DNA of 64,000 bases from assembly GCA_023653785.1 (NCBI GenBank), contig JAMKCH010007232.1, positions 186,001 through 250,000 on the forward strand, written 5' to 3'. The DNA comes from Ophioderma brevispina (lineage: Eukaryota > Echinodermata > Ophiuroidea > Amphilepidida > Ophiodermatidae). The position numbers and the translations under genes are program-made. Under the pieces are notes generated by a model that had not been told where the DNA came from, ran no database searches, and saw only the letters and a list, made by a program, of their open reading frames with translations. Shown here piece by piece: positions 45,330-57,010 of the stretch (positions are counted from its first letter, which is position 1; every line of letters begins with the position of its first letter).

Positions 45330-46620
45330 ATTGAGAGGGTGGTACTTACAAAGCAATTTCAAAAATGCCTTACCAGAGGGAAGAGTCCCCAGCAACCCAG
45401 CAACGAAAATGCATCTGAGTTAGTCTCCATAAGAAAGGAGGGATACATCTTACATCAAAAACTACAGGCCAATAAGCCTTTTACCTGTAATGTACAAGGT
45501 ATTCTCACAGGTCCTGCTGAAAAGAATGCTGAACACTCTTGAACAACACCAACCAAGAGCCCAAGCTGGTTTTAGACCAGGATTTTCTACCACTGATCAC
45601 ATACATGTTGTTAGCCAGCTACAAGAGAAAGCCAATGAGTATAAGATCCCGCTCAGCTTTGCCTTTGTTGACTATGAGAAGGCGTTTGACTCTGTTGAAT
45701 TCAAACCACTCTTCACAGCACTTGAAAACCAAGGAGTTGACCCAGCCTACATCAATCTCTTACGTGACCTTTACAGTGGTGCCTCTTCCACCCTAAAGCT
45801 CCACAAGGACAGTGACAAGATCAATTTAGAGAGGGGAGCAAGACAGGGAGACAACATTTCACCCAAACTCTTCACCTTATGCCTTCAAGATGCCATCTTA
45901 AGGAGATTAACTGGGAAGGAAGAGGACTCAACATTGATGGTGAAAATCTCTCTCACCTGATCTTTGCAGACGATATTATCCTGATCGCCAAGTCACCAGA
46001 GGAATTGGAAAGCATGCTAAATGACATTCACAGCACCAGCAAACCTGTCGGACTCAGCATGCATTTTGGGAAGAACAGTGATGCCTGATGGTGACTTACT
46101 GCCTGAGATCAGAAGGAGAATTGGACTAGGCTGGGCAGCATTTGCAAAAGTGGAAAACATCAAAAATAAGAAGACAAGTATGAAGCTAAAGAGAAAGGTG
46201 TTCAATGAATACATTCTTCCTGTTATGACATACGGCAGTGAAACGTGGGCTTTGAATAACACCACGATGGAGATGCTTGCAGTTGCACAGAGGAAGATGG
46301 AGCGAATCATGCTTGGAATCAGACTCCAAGATAAAAAGAGAAACTGCTGGATCCGATCACAGACAGGAGTTACTGATATTATCGACTGCATTAGGAGTGC
46401 CAAACATAGATGGGCAGGCCATGATGCTAGACTGCAAGATAACAGGTGGACCAACAGAGTGACAGAGTGGACCCCCAGAGAATGGACCAGAAAGCCAGGA
46501 CGTCCAAAAACCAGACGGAGAGACGAAATGGCAAAACAACTTGGTCCAACTTGGACAAGAATGGCCAAAGATAGAGATTTGTGGAAGCATTCTAGGGAGG
46601 GGTTCCTCCATCGTGAGTGA
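45330..46620 (+). pseudogene. Reverse transcriptase of the RTE-like element
   Basis: The 45490-45960 frame carries AGFRPGFSTTDHI, FVDYEKAFDSV and ERGARQGDNISPKLF. After a frameshift near 45905 the catalytic HLIFADDIILIA (about 45955) is intact. A further break near 46080 leads to the 199-codon C-terminal frame (46021-46620) with TYGSETWAL, MERIMLGI and RKPGRPKTRRRDE, characteristic of RTE-type proteins. All catalytic blocks are present but split over at least three frames. The 230-codon open frame on the opposite strand is a shadow. Confidence 0.82.
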
Positions 46621-46694
46621 TCAAAGCCCTGGATATGGATATGGATATGGAATTGTAATTGTGGACATTCCAAATTCTTGATCCAATCAATTTG

Positions 46695-47690
46695 ATAAAA
46701 ACAAAGCATTCAGACCGGGGTTCAAACATTGTACTTCAGGCTTGTAGTAAGATATTGATCTGACAAGTGAAAGGTGGGTTAGCCGGGATTAGCACATACA
46801 ATAGCAATGGTCTGTGAGCTGATGACTACATACTTTTCAAGTTTGATAAAATGCTGGCAGTAATGTCAGCACGAACACACTTTTACCGGACACTCAACAA
46901 TATTTATGAAGGAGTCTAGGTTTACCGCCGGGTACCGCTACTCCATTGCGATACACACGCTAAAGAATCCTCAAATCACCAACAAAGCGAGGGACGACGT
47001 GCTAATTACGACGTCACACCATGCATGATGCTTGTCGTGTGATCTATTCCAACCAATTACTTCACGGGTTTGTGCATGTACAATAAGGGGAAGAACAATG
47101 CGCTGTGACACGAGGTTCCGATAGCTCGTGTGAAGTGAATGAGAAATAGGAAATATCGAAACTAGCAAAACGGTATAATGGAACGATGTCATGGATGGGA
47201 AATGTTTTGAAGAAGTGTGGTTTGCTTTGTGCATATTAAGACTGTCAAGTGTACTAAAGACGATGTCAGAACTAAACCACTGACATTTTCGCTAATATGG
47301 ACTTCGATGTATTGCAACACAAATTGTACTAAGGGTCTACGAAATTATTATGAGCAAAATGAGAATTAAATGTAATTTGAGAATTTGGCACAGGGCCTGG
47401 TTTTGTGTGCTTTGGTATAGTGCTATATAAGTGACCCAACTAAGGTTAATTATATTAAGCAGTGGCGCGCTTTTCAATATGATCTAACGATGTTGTAAAG
47501 AAGTTCGTTTGTGGTCAGCATCCTTGGTTGAGAAGTGAAGCTTACAAGGAAAATAAAATATTAGATATTTTCCCTTTTTTACAAAATGTAAACACCCAAA
47601 TTGTTTTCAAATTTGTGGAAGTGATTTCAGTAAGGGTCCATTTCATTATGTCTGAATATTTTTCTATGACATTGTGTCCCTTTAATCTGA
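46695..47690. mobile_element. Fragments of the TTAA MITE family seen at 5494
   Basis: 46702-46883 matches the middle of the 5494-6049 MITE (AGCATTCAGACCGG, TTAGCCGGGATTAGCACATA, ATGCTGGCAGTAATGTCAGC). 47570-47686 matches its right arm (AAATGTAAACA, GTGGAAGTGATTTCAGTAAG, GTCCCTTTAA). About 690 bp of unrelated DNA lies between them, and the left arm is missing where the RTE element ends. Confidence 0.7.
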
Positions 47691-47698
47691 TCCAGTGG

Positions 47699-48273
47699 TA
47701 TGTGTGTGCGTGCGTGCGTGCGTGTGTGTTATGCGTGTGTGTCTTTCATATAAGTGGCGAAATATTCTGAATTCAGAATCATTTCAGTTGTTAATGCACT
47801 TTTGTATGATTAGACTATGTTACTAAGCAAGGGTGCACTTTATTTTTTAGTTTTGCTGCTACAGGCAACTGCTTCAGAATGTGCTTGGCGCCCTCATTGG
47901 GATCTCCAGCGCATCGCTGCGCTCGGTCGAGGCTTCGCCCCCGAGCTTCGCCCTCGCCAGCGCCTTCTGCGATCGTCAATGTGGTGCAAGAAGTTTTGAG
48001 GCGTCTTGACAAAGAATAGTCAAATTCTACATGCTCATAAATAGAATTTGGATTGTATTTGGTGTGTGTGCTTGTGCCAGGTACCTGTTTATTTTGTATT
48101 AAACAAGTTTTTAGTCAAACTACGGGTCTGGTGATGTTGATGATGTGAATATGATGGTGTGGTTTAGCACCTCTTGTGTGTTGGTAATTGAATATGTGCT
48201 TGTTTTTTCCTCTTTGGGTTTGGTGTATGTATGTGGGTGTGAGTTGTGTGTGGTTTGTGTGTGTGTGTGTGGG
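47699..48273. repeat. (TG)n/(CGTG)n microsatellites
   Basis: TGTG/CGTG runs at 47699-47746 and a (GT)n run at 48239-48273, with a short GC-rich patch between (47880-48000). No gene recognised. Confidence 0.8.
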
Positions 48274-50604
48274 GGCGGGTGTCACGGGGTGACAAAAAGT
48301 CATTTTTTTCCTAAGGAGCAAGATTTTGGACTATCAATTTCACTCCAATGAGTCCAATTCCCTCTTCTCCTATCCTTCCTCTTCCCTCCTCAAATTGCGA
48401 ACATAAACCGCATTGAAATGTTAAAAAAAACAAAAGCAGTATGGTATTGTGGTTTGTTTTTTGTAGTTCATGTGCAGAATTTTGTAGTAACATTAATGAA
48501 GCAGGATTTAGGAAACGTGTTTGGGTCTGAGCTGGAGGTGATACCGGGGAGCCTGACGGGGTCCAGGGCAGAGCCCCAGGACGGAGCCCCGGCAAGCCTT
48601 GGATTTTAAGCCTATTCAGAACTTTAATAGACTATTTTTGAAGATTAAAGGGCAGATGGTCCGATATGAAAATAGCATCGCTGCCACCAGAACCCAGATT
48701 TTACAGGATGAAGGGTCAAAATTTAGGATCTGAAGAAAAATAGTATTTTCTCATTTATTTTCTCATTTATATACTAAATGGGTATGGGCTTCGTAGAAAG
48801 TTGATTCCTCAATCCCGTTTTCCACCCGCATTCCATTTTCTCACCGACATTAAAAACTTTCAAAAGATTTGTCACTATTTCTCGTTTTCTCTTTTTTTTT
48901 AAGTAAAAATTTAAAAGTTCAAAACAATGTTTGTCAGTGCTATGCGCTTAAGAGTTATACTATTAGAATAAATGGACTTGACAAGAAATCCCTTTTAAGT
49001 CATTTGCACCCATGATCAAGTCCAAATTTTGTCATTATTTTTAATTTAATAAGAAGCTATGATAAATATATAAACACGAAAATATGGGAGTCTTTCACAC
49101 CTGAATGCACATTTGCGTAGCGTTTGAGTTTGAGGGGCATGGGTTTTAGACTTCAATACGCCCATTTTGCCTTTTGTAATGAAGAAAGTCAGAGGAAAAA
49201 TTAATAATGGAGCAGTCCCCTTATCCCAAAAGGACATGCGACAGGAATCAATAACTCAACTTGCATTAGCCGTGTTTGACACAATAACAATAGGTTGTTA
49301 CTATTCTTAGCTTACTCTAGGTACGCTGTACAGTTAGGCTATAAAGTTTGATCAAAACAGCATTCATTTCGCGTCAATATTACTTGTTGCTATGGTGAAG
49401 TCGTCGAGTCATGACATGCATGATGGCCTGTCTGAAAAATTGAAAAGGATCTGTTTTGGATCAAGTCCCGTTCTTTTTATAAACATGACACCATAACAAT
49501 TGTGTTCTTTTCCTATTGCTATGGGATCATCTTATTGTTATGAGATTATACCGATAACAATTACTTTTGAACTGTTCTTAAGGGTCAATGATTACTTGGA
49601 AGTGTTCCCAAACGTCAGTATGCTTAAACTTCGCAATCTTCTGCATTAGCGCCATTCATGAGAAGCAATCTTCCATAGCGTATTAAGGGACATTCTCAAA
49701 AAAGCGACTTCAGTACAGTTATTTCGTTCTTTGATCCAAAAATCTTTGTATTTTGCTTAAAATAAGTAACCGACGCGACGGCGTGTTAATGTTGTCTTAC
49801 AACTTGGAGTGCTCTACACGGAGCTCTTCATTTGGCTCAATGTAGAACTAAAAACATGCCAAAATAGTGTTTCCGTAGCTCTGTGCACGTATTTTACAAT
49901 GCTACAATTACCTCAATAGTCAAATGTTTTATATTCATACCAGTGGTTTTTAAATGCATCAATGATAATATAGTATCATTCTTCCTGATAACCTTTTTTT
50001 GGTAACTACAAGACGGTAATATATGGATTAAGCGAAATCATTGTATATAACGATATCAATGTAATAACTCGATTTAATTGAAAAAAAAGTCAATGATAGT
50101 AGATTTTGCATAGCTCAAAGGCCAAAATATGTATACATTAGTAAGCCATAACATCAAAAATGCTTGTTTGCAAATTCGGCCTCCGATAAAAATTTATATT
50201 CTAAAATTTAATGCGTTCGTTTTAAGCATGAGTCTTGACTACTAAAAGATATACTTGGCTATGGACACACGTACCCTGACCTTGATTAGTCTAATAACCA
50301 GGATTTCATGCAGTTGTCTAAGTATTTGACATTGAAACACATCAAAATGTATATTACATTACGTATATTACGTTATCCAAAACGAAGACGATAAGAGTTC
50401 TCTAATCACGTCTTAGGTCATTTCCATGCTTCCCCCATTGCTCCTCGAAGTATTGCTGAGAAGTGTTGCACCAAATAAAGTAAGATATATTGGGGTATAT
50501 AGGGTACGCATTGTGATTGTTTTGTGCACTTTGTTGTAATATATAGGGAAGTATAATGTCTTGTAACTACTGCCAAAACCGTATACTATGCAGTGTGCAC
50601 GCGG
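48274..50604. other. Stretch with no recognised gene
   Basis: A phrase GGGGTCCAGGGCAGAGCCCC (about 48548) is of the kind seen in dispersed invertebrate repeats, but the ends were not found. The rest is AT-rich with no domain or exon. Confidence 0.45.
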
Positions 50605-50645
50605 GCTATGTACAAAAAAAAAAAAAAAAAAAAGGGGGGGGGGGG
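50605..50645. repeat. Poly-A then poly-G run
   Basis: About 21 A followed by about 13 G, then a GC-rich GGCGCGGATCCAGGGAGG. It may be the tail of an older retroposon or a weak spot in the assembly. It lies about 90 bp before the start of the gypsy-type remnant. Confidence 0.7.
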
Positions 50646-50733
50646 CAGGCGCGGATCCAGGGAGGGGGCGGAGGGGCGCGCGCCTCCCGGTAATTCTGCA
50701 AATTCTTGCAAAATCAGCCCATTTTGAGCTATT

Positions 50734-52122
50734 TTGAACCAGTTACAGCCTTCAGCCCCCGATGATACTCCTTTTCAACGGGTCGCAATTGATATCGTAG
50801 GTCCCATATACCCATCCACAGACAAAAGAAATCGATATATACTAGTCATGGTCGATTACGCAACAAGGTACCCGGAAGCTACACCACTCAAGTCAATTGA
50901 GGCGGAAGTAGTAGCAGAGGAATTAGTTGTCATGTTTAGTCGTCTTGGATTTCCAAGGGAAATATTGACTGACCAGGGTACACAATTCATGTCAGGGGTC
51001 ATGCGTGAAGTTAGCAGGCTCTTATCTATTCGCCGGTTAGTTACAAGTCCCTACCATCCAAGCTGTAATGGTTTAGTAGAGAAATTTAATGGAACCCTGA
51101 AGTCTATGCTTAGAAGAATGTGCGAAGAGAGACCCAAAGATTGGGACAGGTACATCGCACCTCTCCTCTTTGCATATAGAGAAGTTCCACAGGAGAGTAC
51201 AGCCTTTTCTCCATTCGAGTTACTGTTTGGTCGATCAGTAAGGGGACCCGTGTCTATTTTAAGGGAATTATGGACAAATGAAACGGATTCCGTAGAGACT
51301 AAATCTACATATCAGTACGTCTTAGATCTCAGAGATAGGTTAGAAGAGACATGTTAACTTGCAAAAGAGAAACTTCTGACATCTCGAGCTAGGTATAAGA
51401 AGTATTACAACAGACGTGCTAGGGCTAGGAAGTTCTCAGTAGGTGACCATTTGTTGTTACTATTGCCAACAGATAACAACAAAATGATTATGCACTGGAA
51501 AGGTCCTTTTCCTATTGTAAAGAAAGTCAGTAATGTGGACTTTACCATAGACTTTGGCCATCGCCAAAAGACTTTTCATGCAAATCTTCTCAAACTGTAT
51601 CATAGTCGCGAAGCTGGTACTGCTCGATCTACTGTAGCTAGTTTAGCTAACGTTGAGCAGGGTAGATTTGAATTGGCATGTGTGTCGGTGATAGAGAGTG
51701 AAGAAAGTGAAGATACGAGCGAGATTGGTCCACTGGCAGTAAAACCCATGTCAAGGGATGAACTTCATTTACCCACTCTCACATCTAAGGAAACAGTTAA
51801 AGATGTTCACATAAGTCCATGTCTAGAACCCAGTCAAGTTCAAGAAGTGAAGCGAATTCTAGGTAGCTATGGTGATGTACTAACAGATATCCCTGGATGT
51901 ACGAATTTGGGGAAACATGTGATCAAGCTGAAAGACAACATACCAGTGAGAAAAAAAACCTATCCCATTCCACATGCCCTTAGGGAAAAGGTACAAGAGG
52001 AGGTGAAGACCATGATAAAGATGGGCGTTGCTATGAAAAGTGTAAGCCCTTATGCAAGCCCACTTGGATCTCAAGAAACTGATGGTACTGACCGTTATTG
52101 CTGTGACTATAGATTTACTTAA
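50734..52122 (+). pseudogene. Integrase plus start of reverse transcriptase
   Basis: One continuous frame interrupted only by a stop at 51355-51357. Integrase residues D20 (VAIDIVGPI), D80 (LTDQGTQF) and E116 (NGLVEKFNG) keep the D-x59-D-x35-E spacing of retroelement integrases, so the catalytic triad is intact. The C-terminal part has HWKGPFPIVKK. From about 51830 the frame enters the N-terminal part of a reverse transcriptase (RKKTYPIPHALREK, SPYASPLG, GTDRYCCDYR) without a new start, showing one polyprotein. A small indel near 52065 and a stop at 52120 end it. Confidence 0.82.
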
Positions 52123-53075
52123 CCTCAAAACAGAATTCGATGCCGAGCCAGTCCCTGATCAGGATGACTATTCCGAACCTGCAAGAGATCAGTTCTTATA
52201 AATAGATCTAAGTATGGCTATTGCAAGTTCCCATGGAAACCGGCTGTCAGACTAACCCGGTGTCACAGCTTTTATAAAACGCATGATGGGTTTTTATCAA
52301 TATCGGAAACGATGGGGCGTTCGGGATGTGTGGGTAACTCGTGGGGCGGACATTTTCCGTGTATCAATGAGGATTCTGTTGGAGGTGAATAACGTGTAAA
52401 ATTTGTGGGATATCGGAAGTACCGTTTCTGGGTCACAGAGTTGGTCATGGTCATGTACAACCACAACAGGACAAAATAGAAGCAATACAGAATGCAGATA
52501 GTGCCTACAACTAAGAGAGTTGATACTTTTTAGGTCTTGCTGGGTTCTATCGAAGTATATATAACGCGGCATTTCTCGCAGTACTGCTCCCTTAGCAGAT
52601 AACAAAGAAAATTGGAACCCAATAAAATCAAGTGGGAAGAAAGTCAGGAGATGGCTTTTAGGACACTTAAGAATAAGTTGGCAAGTTCGCCAATTTTACA
52701 CTTGCCAGATTGAGTTGCCAGTTCATTCTTAGAACCGATGCATCAGACTTGGGGGGTAGGTGCAGTTCTATTACAGGATCACAATAGGGAGAGATTCCCT
52801 GTAGCATACGCACGTAACGACTTAACAAAATCAAGAGCTTACTCGGTGATAGAGGAGGGAGGCCTAGCAAGTGATAATGGGCGATCCAAAGTTCGAACCA
52901 ATTTTGTATGCCGCGATCGTGTTGGAAACCGACCACCAGCCATTACACTGTGTGCAGCGACTAACTCGCGAACGGTCGAATTATGAGGTGGGCGTTGGCC
53001 CTACAGCCCTATCGATTCAGAGTAGAAGCGATAAAGGGTAGCCAGACATTGGTGCCTACATTTGAGTAGAGCAGC
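52123..53075 (+). pseudogene. Decayed reverse transcriptase core and RNase H
   Basis: Downstream of the stop, RT and RNase H pieces continue in several frames: a segment before the fingers (near 52140), EESQEMAFRTLKNKL (about 52640-52680), the RNase H start LRTDASDLG with GAVLLQD (about 52725-52785), TDHQPLTLC (about 52930), and MRWALALQPYRFRVEAIKG (about 52984-53040). The catalytic (Y/F)xDD of RT was not found intact. At least four frameshifts. Confidence 0.7.
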
Positions 53076-54683
53076 TCCAAAAATTCAGTAGGGTATTTTT
53101 TGGTTGATTCGTCCTTTGCAGAAAAATATGGGATTAATGATAATCCTTTCGAGTGCATCATATTTATTGGCAGTGTTAATCTAAATTGGTGGTGATTAAA
53201 TTTGCACCGATATACTTATGGAGTTTGACATAAGGCTTGAGACATTGAGGTTGATATTGAATAAAGGTTGTGATGAAAATTTTTGGGATTTCGCCTTTCA
53301 ATTTTGTGTTAATTTAAAATGTGTACCACATTTTTTTTTTTTTGTGTAGAGGGAGTGAAATGTCACAATTTAAAGTCCTTTAGGGATTTGATTGATTGAA
53401 AATAGGTTTCTTTGTATGCATAAGTGCCAAGTTTTTTTAGCACTCAAGCAGAGGATAGTTTCTTTTGTTAGAGTGCAGTGCTCAGGTGTTCAATTCCCAG
53501 ACTCTACCACTACCAGCTATTGTTGGGTATTTTCTATAGAAGCCATTTCCATATGCGTAATTTCCTCCTAGCGCAGCTGGCTATCATCTGGGCTTGGCCA
53601 TGTGGCAAGGTTACTCAACTCATGATTTGAACCTCGCAGAGGAGGGACGTACACAGACGCTGAGGTCCATCCTGTTTGTTTCAAGCTTAGGCGTAGGAGA
53701 AATATACATTTTTAAATTGTTGCATGTATCTCAGTGATGAAAATGAAAACTCTCAAGGTGGAGATAGATATTTCATGTTGCTGCTACCATCTGAAGGGGA
53801 ATGCTGTCAGTTGTCGCCTGTTGGGAAGCTTGGCGCCTGTCATGATTCCCAGATATGGAAATTCGAGTAAGTTTAAATTTTCTTTAAGTGGGGCGTCTTA
53901 ATGATTTTCCTTACTTCATTTTGGGGTATTTCCAAATCTTAGTAAATATTTTACTTATTTAAATTTGGATATTTTTTTTATTTTTTTTATGTTTTTCATT
54001 TAGTTTGTTTTGGAGAATAAGTTAAATTTGGGAGTTTTAGAAAGTGGAGTTTAAAGAATGATGAAATTTCCAAATGACTTGTATCTTCTATTAAAAGTAT
54101 GGTTTGGATTTAATTGAAGACTTGTGATATGTTATCCTATTTTACGCAATTGGATATTTTTTGTTGACAAAGAATTTTTGGCAAAGATGTGTGATGTCGA
54201 TTTTAAATTCATTTGTAAATTTAAATTTTCAAATCTTAAACAATTACTATATTGGAATTTTTGGCATATTTCCATTAGTACTCCCTATTTCAATTAAAAT
54301 TTTTGGATCAAAGTGTACAGTAATATTATTATAGAGTTTATTTATTTTCCAAATTTCAGCCATCCAGTCTGTGGAAGGAAACATCGAGCTTCAAGTTCAC
54401 CTACCAGAATGATGCTGGCGTTTTGATTTTTTGGTTCGACTATCTGCACAACATTGCTCCAGTTTCCTGTGACTTTTATTTTGCCGTATGTACTTTTAAA
54501 AAATCTACTTTGAATATGCTATACTGAGTTGGACTCGGTCAATTATTTTTGAGAACTGCTTCTTGTATGTCCGTAATCAACAACACTCATTAGATGCCAC
54601 AACTACATTTAGTAAATTCAACTAGCTCATAGAAGTTAAATAATTGCATTAGTGTGGAGACTTGAATTAGTGCGAACTATCGC
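53076..54683. other. Stretch with no recognised gene
   Basis: This could contain the 3' LTR of the gypsy-type element, but no matching 5' LTR is available for comparison. AT-rich towards 54 kb. No exon recognised. Confidence 0.4.
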
Positions 54684-57010
54684 TTTGGCTGAAGCTGAAA
54701 TGAGCAATAAGGTTTTACCAGAATGTATGGTTTAACAAAATATATTTAAATTCACAGACTGAATTGAAATTTATTGGTCCATTGCAATAATAGAACATTT
54801 TGAAGTTGTAAAAATATAAGTTTTCAAAGTTCACCTATATCATATATATTGCCTTGTTGCACAATATATTTTCATAAATTAAATAAATTTTAGCATTTGC
54901 CGCATGTTCAAGTTATAAATTAAGTTGTAAATAGATAGTAAAAATTATAGCTGTCCAATCTCGCTTGCTTGCTTAGTATCTGTTGGGTTACTATTTATTA
55001 GCCAAGCCCTATTCTTGTGTTTTTCCACTAAGCCTAAATGGCGATAAAGCGTTGTTCCAAAAACACCTCATTAATTTAAAACAGTGTCAAATTTACCCCA
55101 TAGTCCCAAACACGAAGTCCGATGGCGAAAACGAGATCCTTTTCAAGTGGGTTATTAAGCGGATGAGTAGTTATAATATCTCAGTGGGTCCGGGGCCACA
55201 AATACAATACTTCAACCAGTGCTATGCTGTGGCCTACGGTGGGTGAGTGCCTTTGACCGCAACTTATTGTGAAGCAAATAGTGTGGATTATGATTTCGGA
55301 TCCCGGTGGAGGGTCACTTGATGGGACTTGAGGGTGTCAGTGTTGGATTTAATCTTGTATACGAGTAATTGTTAACTACAGAAACCATCTCTTCCCATGG
55401 TTCACTTGGATTGGGCAAATTGAAAGCATCCAGTCCTTCAGAGGAGACGCTAAGCCGTCGGTCCGTGGTACAGAGAGTCACAAACTGTACATGAACATCG
55501 CAGTTAGGTCGAATAAGCGTACGGTGTTCCATCAGCCCCACCCAGTTCCAAAAAGAGGCCATGGCAGAGAGTACGTAGACATGGATACAACGCGGCCCGG
55601 GGAGCTTACTCAGTTGATAATCCTGACACAACCAAAAGCCATTACCAATAACTTGTGAAGCTTAATAAGAAGAAGTGCTCTTGTGACGTCACCACTTCTT
55701 AAAATTTTCAAAAAATGGGCCCTTCAACCAACTCATATAGAGCCAAATACAAGAATCACTGTGAATTCTACTTTAATCTATTTCATGTATAACCGGTTAT
55801 TTGAGCTAATGACCGTCCCGTGATCTTGCTATTTGATGTCGAAAGCAGTAGGCCAATTCCTCCTACTAAGGCCGAAATTTCAAAACGTTTCCCCGTATTT
55901 GTTTTTTGCTCGCTGTCGCGGATTGGCCGCATGGCGGCGGGGTGTTAGCGTCAAGAATATGTCTTAGCAGTCATGGGCTGGTAGTGATCGAATAACTGGA
56001 TGGGAAACAAGTATTTCGGACATTTCTAGCTGGGAAATTAAAATATTTACACTCCGTTTATAACTGGAGCCGAGGATATTACACTCTTCGAAAATAATTT
56101 TTAACAAATACTTTATTATCCAAATTTATTCATTTTTTGGGATAAATTTGTGTGAATGATGTAAATAGACCAGTAAATAAGCTGAATGAAAACAATGTTG
56201 CTCTAATACCATTTTATACGATGCACGGCCATATCCTTAAAGCGGCACTGACACATTTTCAGAAAACATGAAATTTCTTCAATTTGCTCGCAAACGATAG
56301 TTTAGGCCATTCGAAGAATAGAGATATATTTTACACATAAAAACAACATACCCAAGATCAGATAGGGATATTCATAAGAGGATTAAGACATCCAGGTAAT
56401 TTATATGCTAACTTTTAATTTTTCCGTAACTTTAATCAACAAATGTGTCTATTATGAGTATCATAGACTCGTATTCATTGATATTAAACCACTAAGGTCT
56501 CAGACCGGTCAAACAAGGTGCATGCCGTGAGAATCAACTCTGGCGTGTGTGTTCTTGTGTTACACGCTGTGTCCGAGTCGTCTGTTGTCGCCGGCGACAT
56601 TACTTATAAAATCGCGCTGTTTACCCATAAGCATGCTGATTGGGCTTAATAATTTCAGGTGAGGGCTAATGTATATAAAAGCTTTATAAACATGCAAACA
56701 ATATCAATTTTGAAAACTCTAGAGGGCGCACTATTTTTCAAATGTGCCAGTGTCGCTTTAAATTCTCGTTGGGTGCCCCTGGAAATACTTGCACTGTGTG
56801 ATGGTCAAAGCGGATACACAAGACGCAGCTCGGTTGATGCGGAGCAATGAACCGGAAGTTGTGATTTCTTCATCCGCCTACGTCATCATAGAACTGGCTA
56901 ATTTGAACAAACTCGATTTATTTCACGAGAGGCGCACTTAAAAATGTAGGGCTTTTTGGCTATATTAAATTTATGAAAGCTGAAAAACTATCTGAAAAAA
57001 GAAATATATA
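54684..57010. repeat. Block A, clean copy of a 2.3-kb duplicated segment
   Basis: It runs from TTGGCTGAAGCTGAA to a GAAATATATA end. The same block returns, with dense differences, from 57011. No gene was recognised in either copy; open frames of 63-105 codons have no known motif. Confidence 0.8.

Larger units (their letters stand above)
42300..46652 (+). mobile_element. RTE-like non-LTR retrotransposon, nearly full length, broken
   Basis: The plus-strand order is an AP-type endonuclease (about 42760-43520), a linker, reverse transcriptase (45.33-46.1 kb) and an RTE-type C-terminus (to 46620), then GGATATGGATATGGATATGG at the 3' end. A short tandem repeat tail instead of poly-A is typical of RTE elements. 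The element is frameshifted in many places and split by a 1.1-kb insertion (44221-45318). Exact ends are uncertain, especially the 5' end. Confidence 0.75.
50715..53075 (+). mobile_element. Gmr1-like Ty3/gypsy element, 5'-truncated, IN before RT-RH
   Basis: The domain order on one strand is integrase core, GPF/chromo-like C-terminus, a linker, reverse transcriptase, then RNase H. Standard Ty3/gypsy elements place integrase last. Integrase first in a gypsy-type polyprotein is the hallmark of the Gmr1 group described from fish and other deuterostomes. Gag and protease are missing and the zinc-binding start of integrase is absent, so the copy is truncated. LTRs were not identified; a purine-rich GAAGGGGAATG near 53795 could be a polypurine tract. 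Confidence 0.78.

Noticed and set aside
46017..46709. 230-codon open frame on the minus strand
   Set aside because: It is antisense to the RTE reverse transcriptase, whose conserved motifs are on the plus strand.
53400..53700. tRNA-like B box near 53490
   Set aside because: No A box or stem pairing could be found.
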